Below are positions 12,901 through 18,900 of a stretch of DNA of 19,456 bases, piece by piece. A program made the translations under genes and the position numbers. The notes beneath the pieces are model-generated. The model made no database searches, was not told the DNA's origin, and saw nothing but the letters and a program-made list of their open reading frames with translations. Each line of letters begins with the position of its first letter. The first letter of the stretch is position 1. Source of the DNA: Candidatus Competibacteraceae bacterium (GTDB lineage: Bacteria > Pseudomonadota > Gammaproteobacteria > Competibacterales > Competibacteraceae); NCBI GenBank assembly GCA_020445005.1, contig JAGRHM010000354.1:1-19456 (forward strand), in the 5' to 3' direction.

Positions 12901-15900
12901 TTGACCGCGCCTAATCCCCAGGCGCAAGCGGCTCTGCTCGCCCAGGTCTGGGAGGCTGCCGGAGTATCGTCCGCGACCATCCGCTATCTGGAAGCGCACG
13001 GCACGGGCACTGAATTAGGTGATCCTATTGAAATCGAAGGCATTCAGGCAGCTTTCGCTGAACGGGCGCGACGCGAGCAAATCACGTTGCCCGAACAAAA
13101 TTGTGGTCTCGGTTCGGTCAAATCCAACATCGGCCATCTGGAGCCGGCGAGCGGCATCGCTGGGTTAATCAAGGTGCTGCTGGCGTTGCGGCATCGCACC
13201 CTCCCCGCAACCCTGCACTGCCAGGACGTGAATCCCTACATCAAACTGGCGGGAAGTCCCCTGTACCTGGTGACGAACCCACAACCGTGGCCGGTCGAAC
13301 CCAGACAACCGCGTCGAGCCGGCGTTAGCAGCTTCGGATTCGGGGGCGTCAACGCCCATCTGCTGGTTGAGGAAGCGCCGGAGAGAGCTTCAGCAACGGC
13401 GGATTCTCAACCTCGTCCTTTCCCGCTCTCAGCGCGCGACCGGATGGCGCTGCAACGCCGCGCTACGCAATTGCGCGACTGGTTAAAGGAGCAATCCACT
13501 CCGGTAGAAACCGGATTAATAGCCGATCTAGCCTTCACGCTGCAAACCGGGCGCGAAGCCTTTGAGCAACGCCTGGTCATCGTCGCAGCAACTGCTGAAG
13601 AACTGCTCGCCGGTTTGGAACATGTCCTGGCTGGGGCATCGACCGCGTCTAACATCTATCAGGGCGGACGGGATGAACCATTGCCCTGGCGGGAATTGCT
13701 AACCCCTGCGCCTGCCGTCCCTCGCTCTGACGAGACGGCCACCACGCTGGCCCGCCGCTGGGTGACTGGCGAAACGGTAACGTGGGAAAATCCCGATCCT
13801 ACGCCGCGCCGACGCTTGCATCTGCCCGGCTATCCTTTCGTCGGGCCGCGTTACTGGCCAAACTTCAGTTCCTCGCGCTCCGTGACCGAGAAGGGGCGGG
13901 TAAAAGCAACCGACTCTTCTTCCCTCGTGGGAGAGGAGTGTAAAGTAAGGGCTTTTCACAGCATCCTCACTCCCAGCGACTGGCGGGTGCGTGATCACCG
14001 GGTAGGTACCGAAGGCGTATTGCCCGCGATGGCCTGCGTGGCAATGGCCTGGTCGGCAGCGCGGCAACAGGTTCCCAGTATCCCAACACCGGGGCTGCGC
14101 GACTTGACCTGGTTGCAACCTCTCAAGGTCGATGGCGCGACGCGGGAACTGACTCTGAACTTGACTCGCAATGGCCAGGATGGCGCGATGCGTTTTGCAT
14201 TGCAAAGCCAGGCGAACGGCGAGACTCCGCAACTGCATGCGCAAGGCGAGATCAACTGGAGCGAACCATCGCCACGCCTCCCAGCCTTCAACTTGACCGA
14301 AATCCGGCAACGCTGTCCACGTCAACAGCCCAGCGCATCGCTCTATCAAAAACTGGCCGAACGGGATTTGCATTACGGCCCCAGTTTCCGCCTGCTGGAA
14401 ACCGTCTGGAGCAATGACGATGAGGCATTGGGTCGGTTACGACCGCCGTTGCCCGACACGGATGAAGATGAACTGCATCCCGCCCTGCTCGACGCTGCGC
14501 TGCAAACCGCCGCTGCTCTGACCGGCAACGTAGAGACCGGTACGCCGCTGCCCTTTAGCTTGACTGAAGCGCGCATCATCGCGCCTCTGAAAAACGCCTG
14601 CTACGCCTACGTCCGCCGGCGCGGGCACAATGGCGCATTGCCGCCGCTGGATATCAGTTTATGCGATGAGCAAGGCCAGGCGCTGGTGGAACTGCGCGAT
14701 TTCCATGCCCGTCTCGCGCCTCTGCCAGCCTACCCTCTCTCCCTGACCTCAGAGGGAACTGAATGCTTACCGCTCAGTTTCCTTACGCCGGGCTGGCGGA
14801 CCGTGGCGACTCAACCCCGTTCAGGCGGTCGGACGCTGTTGTTCCGGCAACCGGGCGACGCGCCCCTGGGCGAAGCGTTCAGCCAAGCTCTGGGCGGGGA
14901 GGTCATGCAGGTCTGGCTGGCCGACGGCTGGCAACGCCTGGGCCGACAGACCTGGCGCATGGATGCGGCCAATCCTGAACACTATCGACAGTTACTGGAA
15001 ACCACCCAACCGGATTGCATCTGGTTCCCCGGTGGCTGGTATGAACCGGAGCTACTCAGCGGACAGGAAGCGCTGGCGGTCGCCAACCACACCCTGTTAA
15101 TCCTGTTCCGGTTGCTGCAAGCCATCGCTCAACAAACTCAACCGCCCACACTGCGCGTCATCACCCACGACCTTTATCCGCTGACCGGAACCGATCCCGT
15201 CGCGCCGTGGGCGGGTCTGTTGAGCGGATTGTGCCGTAGCTTCGCCCTGGAATACCCGGACGCGGATCTGCATTGTCTCGACCTGGACAGCCGCGACCTC
15301 TGGCCCGCATTAATCGTCGATCCCGCCACATGGCTGCGGGAACCTGCGGAAGCAACGGATATGCAATGGCTCTGGCGCAATGGAGAATGCCGGACGCAGA
15401 CCTTGAACATTGTCGACCTGTCCCCCGCTGACCTCACCTTCCGCCAGGGAGGCGTCTATCTGATCACCGGCGGTGCCGGCGGTCTGGGAGCGGCCTTTGC
15501 CCGCCGCCTAGCGGGCGACTATCAAGCCCGATTATTGTTGACCGGTCGGCGACCTGCCGATGAGCCAGCGATCTTCGCGCTGCTGCAGGAACTCAACGCG
15601 ATCGGCGGCGAATGCGCCTATCAGCCGGTCGATGCCTGCGACCGGGACGGCATGGCCGCGCTGTTGAATGACCTTCGCCAACGCTGGGGTCAGTTGCACG
15701 GGGTGCTGCACTGCCCGCTCGAGTTGCGCAACGTCGCGCTGGCGAAGATGACCGAAGCCGACTTGCAAGCGCCACTCGCCGCCAAGGTCGCAGCGGTAAC
15801 CGTGTTGCGCGAGTTGCTGTGCGATGCATCGCTGGATTTTGTCGCCCTGTTTTCCTCGGCCATCGCGCTGACCGGCGGGGCTGGTCAAGCCAACTACGCA

Positions 15901-18900
15901 GCAGCATCCACTGGCATGGACGCCATCGCTCGCGCTTGGCGGGTCCAGGCCCGCTACCCGGTGAAAACCCTGAACTGGGGCTACTGGGGAGAAACCGGCA
16001 TCGTGGCCACCCCGGAACATCGCGCCCGAGTCGCCCGGCAAGGCGTCGCCCCCATCACGACTACTGAAGGCATCGCCGCTTTTGCTGCCATGCTGGCCGC
16101 GCCGCAACCGGAGATCATGGCGATCAAAATGTTGCCCGGACACGCGCCGCGACCGGAACAGGTTGACCACACCATACCTTGCTCCGACTCTCTCCCGGCC
16201 AGCGAGCCAGTGCTTGTACCGGAGAATGCGCTCGAACCGGCAACCCGCGACTACCTCCGCCGCTGTTTTGCCGAAGTCTTGCATACCGAAGCTGCCGACA
16301 TCGGCGATCACCGTTCCTATGAAACCCTGGGCGTGGATTCGCTGGTCATGATGCAACTCATTCGGCGGTTGGAGCAGGACTTGGGCAAATTACCTAAAAC
16401 GCTGTTGTTCGAAGCGCGCACCGTGGCGATGCTGGCCGACCGACTGATCGCAGAACAGGGTCCCCGCCTCGGCGAACTGCTGCTCCGCACGCCCGTCGAT
16501 GCAGAATCCCCGGAACCGCCGCAACCCGATGCCCAACCGTCGCGTCTTCCGCTGCATGATCAACCGGGCTATCGCGCCGAACCCATCGCTATTATCGGCC
16601 TGGCCGGTCGGTATCCGGGAGCAGACCATCTGACGGCGTTCTGGGAAAATTTACAAGCGGGACAGGAGAGTATCCGCGAGGTCCCGCCGGAGCGCTGGAA
16701 GGGTCGGGACTGGTTCGACGCCACCGGCGAACGCCGCGATTGCAGCTACAGCCAGTGGGGCGGTTTTCTGAACGGCGTCGATCAATTCGATCCCCTGTTC
16801 TTCGGTATTTCCCCCCGTGAGGCTCGCGGCATGGACCCTCAGGAGCGGCTATTCCTGGAAATCGCCTGGGCGGCGCTGGAGGACGCGGCTTATACCCGGT
16901 GGGGTCTGGCCGCCGCCGCGCGGGTCGGCTACAACCGCGATGTCGGCGTCTTCGTCGGGGTCATGCATGGCAACTATCCCCTGGTCGAGGCCAGTCAGTG
17001 GCAACCGGGTCAACCGTTGATCGCCAACTCCCCCTACTGGTCCATCGCCAACCGCGTCTCGCACTTCGGCGACTTCCACGGCCCCAGTCTGGCTGTGGAT
17101 ACCGCCTGCTCATCTTCGTTGACCGCCATTCATCTGGCCTGCGAGAGCCTTCGACGCGGTGAATGCGGCGCGGCGCTGGCCGGCGGGGTTAATCTGCTGC
17201 TGCATCCCCGGCAGGCGGTCATTCTCAGCCAGATGAAGATGCTAGCGCGTGGGCCGCATTGCCGCCCATTTGGCGCGGGCGCTGATGGCCTGGTCATGGG
17301 TGAAGGCGTCGGCGCAGTCCTGCTGCGTCCATTGCGCGATGCCTTGCGCGATGCCGATCCCATTCATGGCGTCATCGCCGCCTCCAGCATCAACGCCGGC
17401 GGTCATGCCGGCGGCTACACCGTACCCAATCCCGACGCCCAGGCTGCACTGCTCCAGGAAACGCTGGAGCGGGCCGGCTGGCATCCTGACACCATCGGTT
17501 ATGCCGAAGCCCACGGCACCGGCACCGCGCTGGGCGATCCCATCGAAGTCGCCGCGCTGACCCGCGTCTGGCGTCAGCACAGTACGGCTCGCCATGCCTG
17601 CGCGCTCGGTTCGGTCAAGTCCAACATTGGCCATCTGGAAGCGGCGGCTGGTATCGCCGGTTTAACCAAGACCCTGCTGCAATTACGTCACGCCACTCTG
17701 GTCCCCACTCTGCATTGCGCGCCGGCCAACCCCCATATTGAATGGGCCGATTCACCGTTCTGCCTGGTTCAGGCACGCCAACCCTGGACGACGCCAGCGG
17801 GAGTTGAACTGCGTCGCGCTTCGATCAGCTCCTTTGGCGCGGGTGGAGCCAACGCCCATTTACTGGTTGAGGAACATCGTGCGGCGGCGACTGCGCCAGC
17901 CACTGATCAACCCTCTCTGATCGTGCTGTCTGCGCGTAGTGAGGGACAGTTGCGGGAACAGGCCCGGCAACTGCTGAAACATCTGGAGCGGTCGCCACAA
18001 ACCGCGCTGTCCAATCTGGCCTATACCCTGCAAGTGGGGCGGGAAAGCTTTAATGAGCGACTGGCTTTGCCGGTCATGGGTCAGGCTGAATTACGGCAAC
18101 AATTGAGTCGCTTCGCAGCGGGTGATCAGGGAATCTGGCTACGCGGTAGCGAGGTCCCGGAAGCGCCGGAGACCGCCATCGCGCCGGCAGAACTTGCGGA
18201 ATGGCGACAGTGGGCGTTGACTGGTGAATGGAGTGCCCTCGGGCAGCGCTGGATCGAAGGCCGGACTATTCCCTGGGCGGAGCTGGCGACCAACGCACAC
18301 CAACGGATTCACTTGCCGACCTATCCATTTGCACGACAGTCGTATTGGTTAGCAACGGCGCAATCCCTTTCCTCCAGTCCTCTCTCTCAAGAAGGAAAGG
18401 CGCCTTCCCTGCTGGATAGTTGCCTGCCGGCGCTGCATGAAGCGCGTTTCGTCAAGCGTTTCACCGGCGATGAATGGCTGTTGCGCGAGCATCAGGTTGC
18501 TGGAGTACGTATCCTGCCCGGCACCGCCCACCTGGAAATGGCGCGGGCCGCTGCGGCATTGACCCTGGAACAACCGATAACGGGTCTGCGTCAGGTAACC
18601 TGGCTGCGTCCGGTAACCGTCGGCGATGAAGGCCAGGAACTGCGATTGACGCTGAAGCAGCACGAGGATGGGTTGCATTTCACGCTGGCCGACGCTGCTG
18701 AACTGACTCAGGTTTACAGTCGCGGCATGGTTCTTACCGAACCGCCGGCGTTCTCCCCACCACACGATCTGGCGACCATTAGGCAGCGCTGCCCGAACCG
18801 GCTGGATCGTGCGCGTATTTATACCTTGCTGACGGAACAGGGCGTTGACTATGGCCCCTGTTTCCAACAACTGGAGACGCTCTGGCATGGGCCAGGCGAG

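Noticed and set aside
15532..16356. Minus-strand open frame of 274 codons
   Set aside because: Antisense to KR4 and ACP4, no recognisable domain, GC-bias shadow.
4930..16458. Beta-branching (HMG-synthase) signature on any ACP
   Set aside because: None of the four ACPs has the conserved Trp downstream of the Ser, and no tandem ACPs are present.
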